Source: Clostridia bacterium (GTDB taxonomy: Bacteria > Bacillota > Clostridia > UMGS1883). From it: 5,608 nucleotides of DNA. The notes under the pieces are model-generated. The model worked only from the letters and a program-made list of their open reading frames with translations, made no database searches and was not told the origin of the DNA. The DNA lies in NCBI GenBank assembly GCA_017441965.1, contig JAFSBF010000199.1, positions 1 through 5,608 on the forward strand, given 5' to 3'. A program made the translations under genes and the position numbers. Below, piece after piece: positions 4,608 through 5,608 of the stretch; position 1 is the first letter of the stretch, and each line of letters starts with the position of its first letter.

Positions 4608-5405
4608 ATGATTTCTAAATCTGATATAATAAAGCAGCTGGAAAAGTTCAGTGTTGCAAAGGGAAGGATTGTTACTGTCCACACCTCCCTTAAAGCGGTT
4701 GGGGAAATTGATGGCGGCGGTGAAACACTTCTTAGTGCCCTGATTGAATATTTCACGCAGGATGGAGGACTTTTTTGTGTACCTACGCATACATGGAACA
4801 GCAATGTGTATGATTTGAGAAAGGCACAAAGCTGCGTCGGAGTTTTGCCGTGCCTTGCGGCAGCACGCCCTGACGCAGTGCGCTCGCTTCATCCAACACA
4901 TTCAATGGCAGTATTTGGAGACAAAGCCGTGGCAGAAGCTTTCGTAAAAGATGAAGAAACGGTAGATACCCCTGCAAACCCAAAAGGATGCTACGGGAAA
5001 ATATATGAAAATGACGGATACGTTCTTTTAATAGGCGTTGGACATAATAAGAATACATATCTGCACTGTGTGGAGGAAATGCTTAATGTTCCTGACCGCC
5101 TGACAGATTACAAGGTGGAGCGGAATATCATACATAAAGACGGCAGGGAGGAAAGTCGGTTTTTATACTGGTTTGATGAAAAAATACCTGATGTATCTGT
5201 TGAGTTCCCGAAATTTGAGCCTGCATTCAGGTATCACGGATGCATTATTGACGGATTTATCGGTAATGCCCCTGTGCAGTTGTGCAATGCGCAGAAAATG
5301 AAAGAGGTTATTGAGCTTATTTATAAAAACAACAATTTTGGGGAGCTTTTGGATAATAACCTTCCGATTGATGAAAAATTATATAAAGGCGGTTTTAGTG
5401 TATGA
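4608..5405 (+). CDS. AAC(3)-family N-acetyltransferase (aminoglycoside 3-N-acetyltransferase-like)
   Basis: This 265-residue protein belongs to the AAC(3)/YokD family, which transfers an acetyl group from acetyl-CoA to an amine. Visible signatures are VTVHTSLKAVGEIDGG (about 22-37), GGLFCVPTHTW (53-63), RSLHPTHSMAVFG (92-104), NPKGCYGKIYENDGYVLLIGVGHNKNTYLHCVEE (124-157) and YHGCIIDGFIGNAPVQL (209-225). Length is normal and the H-rich core motifs are intact. ATG at 4608 follows a GGGGG (4596-4600) at 7 nt, a weak site that still pairs with anti-SD through one G-U. A GTG at 4581 would lie almost at the predicted transcript start and is rejected. Many chromosomal members of the family are not resistance genes, so aminoglycoside resistance should not be assumed. 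The stop overlaps the next start by 4 nt. Confidence 0.9.
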   Translation: MISKSDIIKQLEKFSVAKGRIVTVHTSLKAVGEIDGGGETLLSALIEYFTQDGGLFCVPTHTWNSNVYDLRKAQSCVGVLPCLAAARPDAVRSLHPTHSMAVFGDKAVAEAFVKDEETVDTPANPKGCYGKIYENDGYVLLIGVGHNKNTYLHCVEEMLNVPDRLTDYKVERNIIHKDGREESRFLYWFDEKIPDVSVEFPKFEPAFRYHGCIIDGFIGNAPVQLCNAQKMKEVIELIYKNNNFGELLDNNLPIDEKLYKGGFSV

Positions 5406-5608
5406 AACAGAAAATATTTGATGCAATCGATAAAAACAGGGAAGAAATTATAGCGTGCGGTGAGTATATATTAAATAATCCCGAGCTTGGTTATAAGGAA
5501 TTTAAAACGAGCGCACGTGTTAAAGAGGAATTTGAAAAGCTTGGTATTCCTTTTGAGGCTGACCTTGCCATCACAGGTGTTAAAGGCACTGTCGGTAAAA
5601 AGGATGCA
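5402..5608 (+). CDS. M20-family amidohydrolase/peptidase, N-terminal fragment
   Basis: An open frame starts at ATG 5402, inside the previous gene's stop (ATGA overlap), and continues past the window end; 69 residues are visible. The sequence MKQKIFDAIDKNREEI, then ILNNPELGYKEFKTS and LGIPFEADLAITGVKGTVG, is the typical N-terminus of M20D-type aminoacylase/amidohydrolases (HipO/AbgA-like zinc enzymes that cleave N-acyl amino acids or related amides). The NPELGYKE motif is characteristic. AAAGGCGG at 5385-5392, 9 nt upstream, is a plausible ribosome binding site within the acetyltransferase gene. The metal-binding residues lie beyond the window, so activity and substrate cannot be judged. It is co-transcribed with the acetyltransferase, and the overlap suggests translational coupling. 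Confidence 0.85.
   Translation, partial: MKQKIFDAIDKNREEIIACGEYILNNPELGYKEFKTSARVKEEFEKLGIPFEADLAITGVKGTVGKKDA

Noticed and set aside
4608..5405. Acquired aminoglycoside resistance gene
   Set aside because: No integron, IS or transfer signs surround it, and chromosomal AAC(3)/YokD-like genes are common without resistance activity.

Overview
The window looks like chromosomal DNA of a low-GC Gram-positive anaerobe, most likely a gut-type Clostridia (Bacillota). The basis is the moderately AT-rich sequence, AAGGAGG-type ribosome binding sites, a lipoprotein signal peptide, a FakB/DegV-type fatty-acid-binding protein, an ECF-type thiamine transporter subunit behind a TPP riboswitch, and a compact two-component system with a very small sensor loop. 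I cannot assign genus or species.

Layout. Positions 1-237 are non-coding and full of inverted repeats, including a MITE-like block at 68-183 and a strong hairpin at 185-207. Positions 238-2815 hold four tightly packed plus-strand genes: a small lipoprotein of unknown function, a family-6 (HDG-type) hypoxanthine-DNA glycosylase, an OmpR-family response regulator and its histidine kinase. The last three are joined by a 1-nt overlap and a 4-nt gap, so they are probably co-transcribed. An 89-nt spacer, with a direct repeat that could be an OmpR-type operator and a small hairpin, leads to a DegV-family gene (2905-3744).

A perfect bidirectional terminator (3738-3789) separates degV from the convergent minus-strand thiT. 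thiT carries a complete minus-strand control region: a consensus sigma-A promoter, a TPP aptamer and an intrinsic terminator, so thiamine uptake should be shut off when TPP is abundant. The -35 box of that promoter overlaps, on the opposite strand, the -35 box of a second good promoter. The second promoter drives an AAC(3)-family N-acetyltransferase and, overlapping it by 4 nt, the start of an M20-family amidohydrolase that runs off the window.

Most genes belong to known families. I see no clearly new multi-gene system. The points most worth a second look are the back-to-back promoters with interlocked -35 boxes, the coupling of an AAC(3)-like acetyltransferase to an M20 hydrolase, the fusion of a deamination-repair gene to a two-component operon, and the candidate operator behind the kinase gene.
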